Of a stretch of DNA of 46,604 nt, positions 31,636 to 42,709 are shown one piece after another. This stretch comes from Georgenia_B sunbinii. GTDB lineage: Bacteria; Actinomycetota; Actinomycetes; Actinomycetales; Actinomycetaceae. Location of the stretch: assembly GCF_036421855.1 (NCBI RefSeq), contig NZ_JAZGOK010000017.1; one strand, given 5' to 3'. A model generated the notes under the pieces. That model saw nothing but the letters and a program-made list of their open reading frames with translations. It ran no database searches and had not been told where the DNA came from. The stretch's first letter is position 1, and each line of letters begins with the position of its first letter. A program made the position numbers and the translations under genes.

Positions 31636-32865
31636 GTGTCTGCCCGCCGAGCCCACCCGCCCCGCCACTCCAGCGGCCGCGCCGGCTTCTCCCGCCTGCG
31701 TCGCACCCTCGCGCTGACCACCGTCGGGGCGTTCGTGTTCGTCGGCAGCGGCGCCGCGATCGCCTACAACGACATCCAGGGCAACATCGACCGGCACGAC
31801 ATCGACGAGTACCTCGGTGAGCGCCCGACGACGGCCTCCGGCGAGACTCCGGCGCCGCTGGACCCGGCCGCGGGCGAGGCGATCAACGTCGTCATCCTCG
31901 GGTCGGACTCCCGCGACGGCGAGGTCAACGACGAGTACGGCACCACCCCCGAGGGCGACATGCGCTCGGACACCACGATGATCGCCCACCTCTCCGCCGA
32001 CCGGGAGCGCGTGGAGATCGTCTCGATCCCGCGCGACTCCCTCGTGACCGTCCCGTCCTGCCGGCTGGCCAACGGTTCGTGGACCGAGCCACGCTCCGAC
32101 GCGATGTTCAACGGTGCGTTCACCACCGGTGGTCAGGGTGGCGACCTCGGCACTGCCGCCGCGTGCACCATGCGGACCATCGAGGAGCTCACCGGCGTGT
32201 TCATGGACGACTTCGTCGTCGTCGACTTCGCCGGCTTCATCGACGTCGTCGACGCGCTCGGCGGGGTGCCGATGTGCATCCCAGAAGCGATCGACGACCG
32301 ACGCGCCAAGCTCCGGCTCGAGGCCGGCGAGCAGGTGCTCGACGGCCGTGACGCGCTCGGCTTCGCCCGGGCCCGCTACGAGGTGCCGGGTAGCAACGGG
32401 TCCGACATCGACCGGATCGGCCGGCAGCAGGAGCTGGTCGCCGCGATCGCGCGTGAGGCGCTGGGCAAGAACTTGTTCACCGACCTGCCGGCGCTGTACC
32501 GCTTCCTCGACGCCGCCACGTCCACCCTGACCACCGGTTCTCAGCTCGGCTCGATCCCGACGCTCGCCGGGCTGGCCTACTCCATCCGTGGCATCGAGGC
32601 GGAGAACATCACTTTCACCACGATGCCGTTCGACTGGGCGGGCAACCGGGTGCGGCCGTCGGCCGACGCCGAGGTGCTGTGGCAGGCGCTGCACAACGAC
32701 CAGCCGATCGAGGCAACGCTGACCGCCACCGGCGAGGCACCCAGCGATGACCCGACCGACGACGCACCCGCCGACGACGATGTTCCCGACGACGACGCGG
32801 ACGACACTCCCGCGGCGCCGGGCGACCCGGCCGCGGAGGCGACCGAGCCGCCGATCTGCCCGTGA
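31636..32865 (+). CDS. LytR-CpsA-Psr (LCP) family wall glycopolymer ligase
   Basis: A 409-residue membrane-anchored phosphotransferase that attaches glycopolymers from a lipid carrier to peptidoglycan. An Arg-rich cytoplasmic tail is followed by one membrane helix (LALTTVGAFVFVGSGAAIAY). The LCP domain shows ILGSDSRDG, MRSDTTMIAHL, IVSIPRDSLV, ALGFARARYEV and IDRIGRQQEL, giving the conserved Arg/Asp carrier-phosphate site. A C-terminal acidic, Pro-rich tail (DDPTDDAPADDD) is probably disordered. I chose the GTG at 31636 because a -10 box lies 8 nt upstream; an in-frame ATG at 31603 lies before that box. Confidence 0.92.
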   Translation: MSARRAHPPRHSSGRAGFSRLRRTLALTTVGAFVFVGSGAAIAYNDIQGNIDRHDIDEYLGERPTTASGETPAPLDPAAGEAINVVILGSDSRDGEVNDEYGTTPEGDMRSDTTMIAHLSADRERVEIVSIPRDSLVTVPSCRLANGSWTEPRSDAMFNGAFTTGGQGGDLGTAAACTMRTIEELTGVFMDDFVVVDFAGFIDVVDALGGVPMCIPEAIDDRRAKLRLEAGEQVLDGRDALGFARARYEVPGSNGSDIDRIGRQQELVAAIAREALGKNLFTDLPALYRFLDAATSTLTTGSQLGSIPTLAGLAYSIRGIEAENITFTTMPFDWAGNRVRPSADAEVLWQALHNDQPIEATLTATGEAPSDDPTDDAPADDDVPDDDADDTPAAPGDPAAEATEPPICP

Positions 32866-32938
32866 GTGCCTCCCGCGCCATGGCGGCCGCCGGGACTACC
32901 CTTGCGGAGCACCGGACCCGAGACGTGGAGTATTGCCG

Positions 32939-34222
32939 ATGAGGCCAGCTGAGCGCGGGCGTGACGCTCGCCGTCGGCCGCCCGAGGACATGCCCCCGAG
33001 CTTTACGCCCGAGGCCGATGTCCCGCGCCCCGACGCCCGTGGTGCCCGCCCCGTCGGCGCCGGCCGTCCCGATGCCACCCGCCAGATGCCCGCCGCCCGG
33101 CCGGCGCCGCAGCCCGCACGTCAGTCACTGCGGCCCGCGGCCCCCGAGCAGCAGCGCGCCGGGTCGGCGGCACCACCGCCGGCCTACCCTCCTGGTGCGA
33201 CCGCGTCGCCCGCCGGCCGGCCCGCCCCTCGCCCCGCGCCGCAGCCCGAGCCCGACGACGGCCGGCCGGCCGCTCCCCCGCGGCCGCCGCGACGTCGTCG
33301 TCGAGGCCGCCGGTTCGCCGCGGTGCTGGTCGTGCTGCTCGTGCTCGTGCTCGCCTGGCCGGTGGGGCTGCTCATCTGGGCCAACGGCCAGATCAACCAC
33401 CTCCCGGCACTCTCGGACGCGGCCGCCACACCGGGGCAGACCTACCTGCTCGCCGGCTCCGACTCGCGCGCCGACGGCGCCGCCGGGGACAGCACCGAGG
33501 GCCAACGCTCCGACACCATCATGGTGCTGCACAAGCCCAGCTCGGGCCCTGCCGCACTCGTCTCGCTGCCGCGCGACACCTACACCGACATCCCCGGCCA
33601 CGGCTTCAACAAGCTCAACGCCGCCTACTCCCTCGGCGGGCCGGAGCTGCTCGTGGCGTCGGTGGAGTCGCTCACCGGGCTGACCGTCGACCACTACGTC
33701 GAGATCGGGATGGCCGGCGTCCGCGACGTCGTCGACGCGGTCGGGGGCGTCGAGCTGTGCCTCGACTACGACGTCGACGACTGGCGCAGCAAGCTCGTCT
33801 GGGAGGCCGGCTGCCATCCCGCCGACGGCGAGACCGCGCTGGCATTCGCCCGGATGCGGTACGCGGACCCCGACGGCGATATCGGCCGGACCGAGCGCCA
33901 GCGGCAGATCGTGTCGGCCATCATCTCCGAGGTCACCGACCCCGCCACGCTGCTCGACCCGCGCGGCCACGTCGACCTCATCGGCTCCGGCCTCGCGTCC
34001 ATCGTCGTCGACGACGACACCGGGATCATCGACCTGGGCCGGATGGGGCTGGCGTTCCGCAGCGCGACCGGGTCCGACGGCCTCGTCGGCCCGCCACCGA
34101 TCGCCGACCGCAACCACCGGCCCGGCGGCGTGGGGTCCACCGTGCTGCTCGACCCGGAGCTGGCACCGGACTTCTTCGTCCGGCTGCGCGACGGCGAGCT
34201 CACCGCCGCCGACTTCGAGTAG
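32939..34222 (+). CDS. Second LytR-CpsA-Psr (LCP) family ligase
   Basis: A 427-residue LCP protein with an unusually long cytoplasmic N-terminus (about 125 residues, Pro/Ala/Arg-rich), then one membrane helix (FAAVLVVLLVLVLAWPVGLL). The LCP core shows LLAGSDSRAD, QRSDTIMVLH, LVSLPRDTYTDIPGHG, LNAAYSLGG, ALAFARMRYADPDGDIGRTERQRQ. The ATG at 32939 has GTGGAG 8 nt upstream, with a TACCCT -10 candidate at 32897-32902. It is a diverged tandem paralogue of the gene before it, not a recent copy, suggesting a different glycopolymer substrate or division of labour. Confidence 0.93.
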   Translation: MRPAERGRDARRRPPEDMPPSFTPEADVPRPDARGARPVGAGRPDATRQMPAARPAPQPARQSLRPAAPEQQRAGSAAPPPAYPPGATASPAGRPAPRPAPQPEPDDGRPAAPPRPPRRRRRGRRFAAVLVVLLVLVLAWPVGLLIWANGQINHLPALSDAAATPGQTYLLAGSDSRADGAAGDSTEGQRSDTIMVLHKPSSGPAALVSLPRDTYTDIPGHGFNKLNAAYSLGGPELLVASVESLTGLTVDHYVEIGMAGVRDVVDAVGGVELCLDYDVDDWRSKLVWEAGCHPADGETALAFARMRYADPDGDIGRTERQRQIVSAIISEVTDPATLLDPRGHVDLIGSGLASIVVDDDTGIIDLGRMGLAFRSATGSDGLVGPPPIADRNHRPGGVGSTVLLDPELAPDFFVRLRDGELTAADFE

Positions 34223-34264
34223 CCCGCGCCACCCCCTCCCACCCCCGCCCACCACCCCTTCGCC

Positions 34265-34319
34265 GACAGCAGACTTGTCAGCGACAGCCGACTTGTCGCC
34301 GACAGCAGACTTGTCCACG
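34265..34319 (+). repeat. Extragenic array of three 18-bp units
   Basis: Units at 34265, 34283 and 34301 match SACAGCMGACTTGTCMCC. The last runs into TTGTCCACG (34311-34319). The array starts 42 bp after the LCP stop, in the same orientation, between convergent genes. Confidence 0.85.
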
Positions 34320-34355
34320 CGCAGCAGCGAGCTCCCGCCGCCGATCTCGAGCAGG

Positions 34356-35267
34356 TCAGCTGGTCAATCGCACGACCTCAGCCGCGACGGTATCGAGCAG
34401 CAGCTGGAACCCAGGTTCCTCGACCGGGAAGTGCCCGCAGCCGGGCAGCTCCACCACCCGTGTCCGGCCGGCCAGCGCGCTGAGGTAGGTGGTGCTCAGC
34501 CTGGTAGGCGTCCACCGGTCGGCGCCGGGATGGACCAGCAGGACCGGCGGCCCGGCATAGTCCGGTGGCGACACCACCGGCTCAGCCTCGAGGAACGACC
34601 GGAACCAAGCGAGCGGCATCGTCCCGCCACCGCCGCGCGGGTCGCCCAGCACCGCGGCTGACAGACCTGGGTCGTTGGAGATGGTCGACATCGGCGCCGC
34701 CCACCGCAGGGGAAGGTGCGCGCGTCGCACCGGCCCGGCGATGAACCTCGACAGCCGCGCCCCGGCCCGCGCCATCCACGGCGCTCGGACGATCGCGGCA
34801 CGGACACCGGGGTCAGCGACGTCGAGGAGGCAGGTGGCGATCACCAGGTCACCCAGGCCGGAGACGGCCGCCGTCTCCAGCGCCAGCATGCCGCCCATCG
34901 AGGCACCCACGAGGACCAGCGGGCGGTCGTCGTCGATCCGGGCCGCGACGTGGACGAGGACGGCCCGCCAGTCGTCGTAGATCACGGTGCTACGGCGATG
35001 CGCGCTGGTACGGCCGTAGCCGGGCAGGTCCACCACGGTGACGAGCGCTCCGCACCCCGCGAGGTGTGCGGCGAAGGGCCACATCGCCGCGGCGTTGCCG
35101 CCCGCGCCGTGGATGAGGAGGAACCGCGTGGGCGCCTGCGGATCACCGACGTGCTCCACGTGCAGGTCCCAGGACCGCCATCGCCAGCTCTCAGCGCTGC
35201 GGCTGACGTCCGGATCGATCGGGCGGACGTACGGCTCGTACCGGCGGTCGCTCGACGTGAAGGCCAC
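34356..35267 (-). CDS. Alpha/beta hydrolase
   Basis: A 303-residue serine hydrolase-fold protein. Seen: oxyanion HG motif FLLIHGAGGNAAAMWP, nucleophile elbow LVGASMGGMLALE, acid LLVHPGADRWTP, and catalytic His ELPGCGHFPVEEPGF. The substrate cannot be predicted (ester, lactone or C-C bond). I chose GTG 35267 because TACTGT lies 6 nt upstream; an ATG immediately before it (35270) or one at 35288 are alternatives. It diverges from the P-type ATPase. Confidence 0.87.
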   Translation of the reverse strand: MAFTSSDRRYEPYVRPIDPDVSRSAESWRWRSWDLHVEHVGDPQAPTRFLLIHGAGGNAAAMWPFAAHLAGCGALVTVVDLPGYGRTSAHRRSTVIYDDWRAVLVHVAARIDDDRPLVLVGASMGGMLALETAAVSGLGDLVIATCLLDVADPGVRAAIVRAPWMARAGARLSRFIAGPVRRAHLPLRWAAPMSTISNDPGLSAAVLGDPRGGGGTMPLAWFRSFLEAEPVVSPPDYAGPPVLLVHPGADRWTPTRLSTTYLSALAGRTRVVELPGCGHFPVEEPGFQLLLDTVAAEVVRLTS

Positions 35268-35279
35268 CATCGAACAGTA
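35268..35279 (-). promoter_or_regulatory. Leaderless-type -10 of the hydrolase gene
   Basis: TACTGT (35279-35274), 6 nt, then the GTG at 35267. If real, it excludes the ATG at 35288 as the start. Confidence 0.4.
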
Positions 35280-35380
35280 GGGGTTCACGTCACCAGGCCC
35301 GATCGTGTAGCGGTGCCATGTGGCTCAGCACCGCCATTGTCGGGGACCTCGTACCCACCGCGGCCGGAGCACCGGGGGCG

Positions 35381-35392
35381 CATGATGGCACG
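35381..35392 (+). promoter_or_regulatory. Leaderless-type -10 of the P-type ATPase gene
   Basis: CATGAT (35381-35386), 6 nt, then the GTG at 35393. The -10 differs from TANNNT at the first base. Confidence 0.35.
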
Positions 35393-38266
<2,874 letters not shown>

Positions 38267-38300
38267 CCGACGCCGATTCCACCGCCGCGTGGTTCGGTAC

Positions 38301-38717
38301 CTACCCCAGCCCGAGCTGTGGCGCCTCGATCGCCGGGCAGGTGTCCATGACGACCTCGACGCCGGCCGCTGTCGCGCGGGCGGCCGCGTCCTCGTCGATG
38401 ACGCCGAGCTGCAGCCAGACCGCCTTCGCCCCGACGGCGATCGCCTCGTCGACCACGGCGCCGGCGAGCGAGGAATTGACGAACACGTCGACGACGTCGA
38501 TCTCGCCGGGCACGTCGGCGAGCGTGGGATAGCCCTGCGCGCCGTGCACGGTGTCCGCCTTCGGGTGGACCGGCACGATCTCCATGCCGAGCTCCTGGAT
38601 GTAGGCGGCGATGTCGTACGCCGTACGTGCCGGGTTCGCGGACAGGCCGACGACGGCCCACCGCCCAGACGTGGTGAGCAGACGTTCGACGACGGCGGGA
38701 TCGTTGTGGTGGGTCAT
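38301..38717 (-). CDS. CoA-binding (YccU-like) Rossmann protein
   Basis: A 138-residue single-domain protein of the CoA_binding family: WAVVGLSANPARTAYDIAAYIQELG, IVPVHPKADTVHGAQGYPTLADVP, IDVVDVFVNSSLAGAVVDEAI and AVWLQLGVIDEDAAARA with a C-terminal MDTCPAIE. The NPxR and LQLGV motifs are typical. The ligand is presumed to be CoA or a derivative; physiological role is unknown. It converges with the P-type ATPase. Confidence 0.9.
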   Translation of the reverse strand: MTHHNDPAVVERLLTTSGRWAVVGLSANPARTAYDIAAYIQELGMEIVPVHPKADTVHGAQGYPTLADVPGEIDVVDVFVNSSLAGAVVDEAIAVGAKAVWLQLGVIDEDAAARATAAGVEVVMDTCPAIEAPQLGLG

Positions 38718-38924
38718 GTCCGGCCCAACGCCATGGCGCCGGTAGGCATTCCGGCGGCGATGCCGATGGGCTTGCCGGACGAGGCCTGGGCGGCAGGGGC
38801 GCGAGGCCGTCGCGGGCGCCGCTGCCGGCCGGCGGGGCTGCGGTCCGACGGGCGCCGCGGCGAGCAGTCCGAGGTACGAAGCCGTGGAAACCCGCCGTTT
38901 TCCGCCAATGTCACACCCCGCCGA

Positions 38925-38936
38925 TACGGTCGAAGC
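38925..38936 (+). promoter_or_regulatory. Leaderless-type -10 of the DUF222-HNH gene
   Basis: TACGGT (38925-38930), 6 nt, then the ATG at 38937; no ribosome site. Confidence 0.5.
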
Positions 38937-40799
38937 ATGGTCGAGGACGACGGCATGGCGGGACCCGGGCAGGCAGCCGGGTCGGCTGCGCCGGGCGCGC
39001 TGTCGACGGCGGACCTAGAACGGTGGCGCCAGCTGCTGGCCCGGTTGGACCGGGACGTGAGCGACGCCGAGCGGGTCGACCAGCTGCGGTCGTTGGAGGA
39101 GCTGAAGGCCGCCGCGTGCGCGGTACAGGCCCGGGTCACAGTCGACCTGGAGGCCTCGGTGCGCGCCGAGCGGACGGCGGCCGGGTGCCCTGTCGCCGAG
39201 CGGGGCCGAGGGATCGGCGCGCAGGTCGCACTGGCCCGCCGGGAGTCCCCGGCTCGCGGTGGGCGGCTGTTGGGGCTGGCCACCGCGCTGGTGCGGGAGA
39301 TGCCCCACACCTACGCCGCGCTGCGCGAGGGGGTGATCAGCGAGTGGCGCGCCACGCTGCTCGTCCGAGAGTCGGCCTGTTTGTCTCTGGCCGACCGCGA
39401 CGCCTTCGACGCCGAGATCGCCACCGATCGCACCCGGCTCGCACAGTGGGGCGACCGCGAGCTGGTCGCCCACGCGAAGAAGGTGGCCTACCGGCTCGAC
39501 GCCGCCTCGGTAGTCGCCCGCGCCGCCAAGGCCGAACGTCAGCGGTGCGTCACGCTTCGTCCGGCGCCCGACACCATGAGCTACCTGACCGGTCTGCTGC
39601 CCGTGGCCCAGGGCGTGAGCGTGCTGGGCACCCTGCGCCGCGACGCCGACTCGCTTCGCGCTCAGGGCGACCCACGAAGCCGCGGTCAGCTGATGGCCGA
39701 CCTCCTCGTCGAACGCACCACCGGACTGGCCCAGGCGCAGGACGTGCCGGTGGAGGTCGGGCTGGTGATGACCGACCGCAGCCTGCTCGCCGGCGATCAC
39801 GAGCCCGCCACCATCCCCGGCTACGGCACGGTGCCCGCCGGCTGGGCTCGCAAGCTGATCGCCGATCGCACCCGGCCGGGCGACGGCCTCGGCGACCGCG
39901 ACGGCGGTCGTGACGGTGATGGCGACGGCGACGGCGGTCGTGGCGGCGATGGCGGCGGCGGTCGTGGCGGCGATGGCGGCGGCGACGGCGGTCGTGGCGG
40001 CGACGGCGGTCGTGGCGGCGATGGCGGCGGCGGTCGTGGCGGCGACGGCGGTCGTGGCGGCGATGGCGGCGGCGGTCGTGGCGGCGGCGACGGCCGCGGG
40101 GTCAGCGACGGTGGTCACGCGACATTGCTGTGGCTGCGGCGGCTGTTCACCCACCCGAGCACCGGCCAGCTGGTAGCGATGACCTCCCGGCGACGAACCG
40201 TTCCCCGAGGGCTGGGGCGGTTCATCGACACCCGCGACCAGAGCTGCCGCACACCGTGGTGCGACGCCCCCATCCGCCACCGGGACCACGTCCGCGCCGC
40301 AGCCGAGGGCGGACCCACCTCGGCCGACAACCTCCAGGGCCTCTGCGAGGCGTGCAACTACACCAAGACCGCTCCCGGCTGGCAGGCCCATGCCCGGCCG
40401 CCAGGCAGCGACACCCACGAGGTGGTCACCACGACCCCCACAGGGCACAGCTACGCCGCGGCCGCACCCGCCCTCCCGGGCCACCAGACTGGCGCGACGC
40501 TCAGCGCTGGCGCTGCCGTTGGTGCCAGCGCCAGCAGCACTGGCACAGCGACCACCTCCAGCACGGGCACGACGGCCGGTTCCAGCACCGGCACCGGCAC
40601 CCCAGCCGCAGGCGCAGGCGCAGGCGCAGGCACCCCCGCCGCAGCCGCCGCAGCCGCCGCAGCCGCCGCAGCCGCGATGCTCAGCATCCAGCGGGCCCAC
40701 GCGCCACCAGGCGAACCCGACTCAGGCCTCGAGGGGCCACCCGACCAGTCGCTCAGCCCGCTCGAGCGCCACATGGCACGACTGCTCCGCGCCGCCTGA
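38937..40799 (+). CDS. DUF222 / HNH endonuclease-like protein with low-complexity inserts
   Basis: A 620-residue protein of the actinobacterial DUF222-HNH (13E12 repeat-like) family. Residues about 20-315 are the helical DUF222 domain (LSTADLERWRQLLARLD to AGWARKLIADRTRP). About 319-388 is a Gly/Asp/Arg-rich insert built on GGRGGDGG. About 390-500 hold the HNH nuclease (RDQSCRTPWCDAPIRHRDHV, SADNLQGLCEACNYTK, with paired Cys). About 506-582 is Ala/Thr/Ser-rich, ending in a 13-residue Ala run. The ATG at 38937 is preceded by TACGGT plus 6 nt; a much longer frame upstream overlaps the CoA-binding gene and is not credible. Biological role of this family is unknown. Confidence 0.88.
   Translation: MVEDDGMAGPGQAAGSAAPGALSTADLERWRQLLARLDRDVSDAERVDQLRSLEELKAAACAVQARVTVDLEASVRAERTAAGCPVAERGRGIGAQVALARRESPARGGRLLGLATALVREMPHTYAALREGVISEWRATLLVRESACLSLADRDAFDAEIATDRTRLAQWGDRELVAHAKKVAYRLDAASVVARAAKAERQRCVTLRPAPDTMSYLTGLLPVAQGVSVLGTLRRDADSLRAQGDPRSRGQLMADLLVERTTGLAQAQDVPVEVGLVMTDRSLLAGDHEPATIPGYGTVPAGWARKLIADRTRPGDGLGDRDGGRDGDGDGDGGRGGDGGGGRGGDGGGDGGRGGDGGRGGDGGGGRGGDGGRGGDGGGGRGGGDGRGVSDGGHATLLWLRRLFTHPSTGQLVAMTSRRRTVPRGLGRFIDTRDQSCRTPWCDAPIRHRDHVRAAAEGGPTSADNLQGLCEACNYTKTAPGWQAHARPPGSDTHEVVTTTPTGHSYAAAAPALPGHQTGATLSAGAAVGASASSTGTATTSSTGTTAGSSTGTGTPAAGAGAGAGTPAAAAAAAAAAAAAMLSIQRAHAPPGEPDSGLEGPPDQSLSPLERHMARLLRAA
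39895..40100 (+). repeat. Gly/Asp-codon microsatellite within the HNH gene
   Basis: About 200 bp of degenerate GGCGGTCGTGGCGGCGAT-type repeats encode the Gly/Asp/Arg linker between the DUF222 and HNH domains. The unit lengths are multiples of 3, so length changes would stay in frame. Confidence 0.8.
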
Positions 40800-40805
40800 T
40801 CGCCA

Positions 40806-40831
40806 GTGGCGGCTCCACCTGGGGCCGCCAC
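40806..40831. terminator. Hairpin after the HNH gene
   Basis: GTGGCGGC (40806-40813) pairs with GCCGCCAC (40824-40831) around a 10-nt loop, 6 bp past the HNH stop. The remaining 138 bp up to the galE stop (40832-40969) show nothing further that I recognise. Confidence 0.4.
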
Positions 40832-40969
40832 CGGCGGGTAAGGCGACGTCCCGGGGCATGCGTGAGGCAGCGCCGACGTCGGCACGGCCGACGCATGGCA
40901 GCCGCATCGAGCACGACGCGAGCCTGCTCCTGCCTGAGCCACACCAGCCGGCACCACCGGCCCGCGCCC

Positions 40970-41986
40970 TCAGCCGATACGGCGCGGTCCTGCCTGCCAG
41001 GCCTGCCAGGCGCTGGCGATGATCTCCTCGAGACCGCGCTCGGCGCGCCAGCCGAGCACGTCGGCGATCCGGTCGGCCGCGGCGATCAGTTGCGGTGGGT
41101 CGCCCGGGCGGCGCGGCTCGACATCCGCAGTGACATCGAGCCCGGAGACCGTCCCGATCATGTCGATGACCTCCCGCACGGATGCCCCGCTGCCGGTGCC
41201 CACGTTAAGGACCAACGACGTCCCCTCCCCCTCGTCGGGGCCGTCGCCCCCGTCGACACCGTCGACCGGGGCAAGGTGGTCGAGCGCGGTCAGGTGCGCG
41301 TGCGCCAGGTCCAGGACATGGATGTAGTCGCGGATGCAGGTGCCGTCGGGCGTCGGGTAGTCGGTGCCGAAGATCTTCGGCCGCTCACCACGCGCGAGCC
41401 GGTCGAGCACCATCGGGACGAGATTGAGGACCGCGGGGTCCCCCAGGTCGTCCCAGCCGGCACCGGCGACGTTGAAGTAGCGCAGCGCGGCGGTGCGCAT
41501 CCCCCAGGCCCGGGCGGCGTCGGCAATGAGCCACTCACCCACGAGCTTGGTCTGGCCGTAGGGGTTGATGGGCTCGGGCGTCGTCTCCTCGGTGACGAGG
41601 TCGACGTCAGGCATGCCGTAGACCGCGGCGGACGAGGAGAAGATGAGCCGCTGCACGCCGGCGCCCCCCATCGCGGCGACCACGTTGGCGAGGCCGGTGA
41701 TGTTCTGCTGGAAGTACCAGGCCGGCCGCTCGACGGACTCCCCCACCTGCTTGCGAGCCGCGAAGTGGACCACGCCGGTGACCGCACGCTCCTGCATGAC
41801 GAGCTCCAGCGTGGCCTGCGCGTCCGCCCCGGCAACGTCGAGCTCGACAAGGTCCGCGGCCCCTACCCGGTCGCTGCGCCCCGTCGAGAGGTCGTCGACG
41901 ACGATCACTTCCTCGCCGCGCTCGAGGAGGAGGCGGACGACGTGCGCCCCGATGTACCCGGCGCCGCCGGTGACCATGATGCTCAT
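40970..41986 (-). CDS. galE: UDP-glucose 4-epimerase
   Basis: A 338-residue extended SDR interconverting UDP-glucose and UDP-galactose (possibly the N-acetyl forms). Seen: MVTGGAGYIGAHVVRLL, VHFAARKQVGESVE, FSSSAAVYGMPD, catalytic YGQTKLVGEWL, LRYFNVAGAG and CIRDYIHVLDLAHAHL. A short Gly/Asp insert (DGVDGGDGPDEGEG) lies near residue 250. TAGGCT lies 6 nt before the ATG at 41986. It supplies activated galactose to the envelope polysaccharide genes nearby. Confidence 0.95.
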   Translation of the reverse strand: MSIMVTGGAGYIGAHVVRLLLERGEEVIVVDDLSTGRSDRVGAADLVELDVAGADAQATLELVMQERAVTGVVHFAARKQVGESVERPAWYFQQNITGLANVVAAMGGAGVQRLIFSSSAAVYGMPDVDLVTEETTPEPINPYGQTKLVGEWLIADAARAWGMRTAALRYFNVAGAGWDDLGDPAVLNLVPMVLDRLARGERPKIFGTDYPTPDGTCIRDYIHVLDLAHAHLTALDHLAPVDGVDGGDGPDEGEGTSLVLNVGTGSGASVREVIDMIGTVSGLDVTADVEPRRPGDPPQLIAAADRIADVLGWRAERGLEEIIASAWQAWQAGPRRIG

Positions 41987-41998
41987 GCGCTCAGCCTA
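41987..41998 (-). promoter_or_regulatory. Leaderless-type -10 of galE
   Basis: TAGGCT (41998-41993), 6 nt, then the ATG at 41986; no ribosome site. Confidence 0.55.
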
Positions 41999-42074
41999 GC
42001 CGAGCGACGCCGTCGGCTCGCACAAAACCACACACGATCGACCATCCAGGTTTCCCCCCCGTCACTGCGGTTCG

Positions 42075-42596
42075 TCAGACGGAGAATCCGGTCCGGTGCT
42101 CCCGGGACGAGCGCAGCCGCGCCCCCTTCTCCTGGGCGCCGGCTCGCAGATTCTGCTGGAACTGCTCCATCCGCCCACGCAGGGCGAGGTCCTCCTCGCT
42201 GGTGCCGGCAGCGAGGATCCGCGCCGCGAGCAGGCCAGCGTTGCGCGCACCCCCGATCGACACCGTCGCCACCGGGACGCCCGCAGGCATCTGCACGATC
42301 GACAGCAGCGAGTCGAGGCCATCGAGCTGGGCCAACGGCACCGGAACGCCGACGACCGGCAGCGGCGTCAACGAGGCAAGCATCCCGGGCAGGTGCGCAG
42401 CACCGCCGGCGCCGGCGATGATCACCCGCAGCCCGCGACCGGCCGCCTCCCGACCGTAGGCGAGCATCTCCTCCGGCATCCGGTGCGCCGAGACGACGTC
42501 GACCTCGCACGTGACACCGAGCTCCTCGAGCACCTCGGCGGCCTGCTTCATCACCGGCCAGTCCGAGTCCGACCCCATGACGATTCCGACGTTCAT
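42075..42596 (-). CDS. purE: N5-carboxyaminoimidazole ribonucleotide mutase
   Basis: A 173-residue class I PurE moving the carboxylate of N5-CAIR to C4 to give CAIR in purine synthesis. Seen: VGIVMGSDSDWPVMKQA, VVSAHRMPEEMLAYG, IIAGAGGAAHLPGMLA, PLPVVGVPV and MPAGVPVATVSIGGARNAGLLA. The ATG at 42596 has a GAGAGGAGAT ribosome site. It follows purK by 113 bp on the same strand and is its pathway partner. Confidence 0.96.
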   Translation of the reverse strand: MNVGIVMGSDSDWPVMKQAAEVLEELGVTCEVDVVSAHRMPEEMLAYGREAAGRGLRVIIAGAGGAAHLPGMLASLTPLPVVGVPVPLAQLDGLDSLLSIVQMPAGVPVATVSIGGARNAGLLAARILAAGTSEEDLALRGRMEQFQQNLRAGAQEKGARLRSSREHRTGFSV

Positions 42597-42709
42597 CCCG
42601 ATCTCCTCTCGTCGCGCGTACGGTTGCCACTCACTGTGCCGCATGACGCGCCCGCCGACGGGCCGCGTCCGCCCGCGGCGGACACCAGGCGTGCAGGACA
42701 CGCCTGCCG

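Noticed and set aside
38289..38936. N-terminal extension of the DUF222-HNH protein by 216 codons
   Set aside because: It would overlap the whole CoA-binding gene antisense and precede a good -10 box next to the ATG at 38937.
40130..42421. A 763-codon plus-strand open frame
   Set aside because: Shadow across the HNH gene, galE and purE; the product is Arg/Pro/His-rich without domains.
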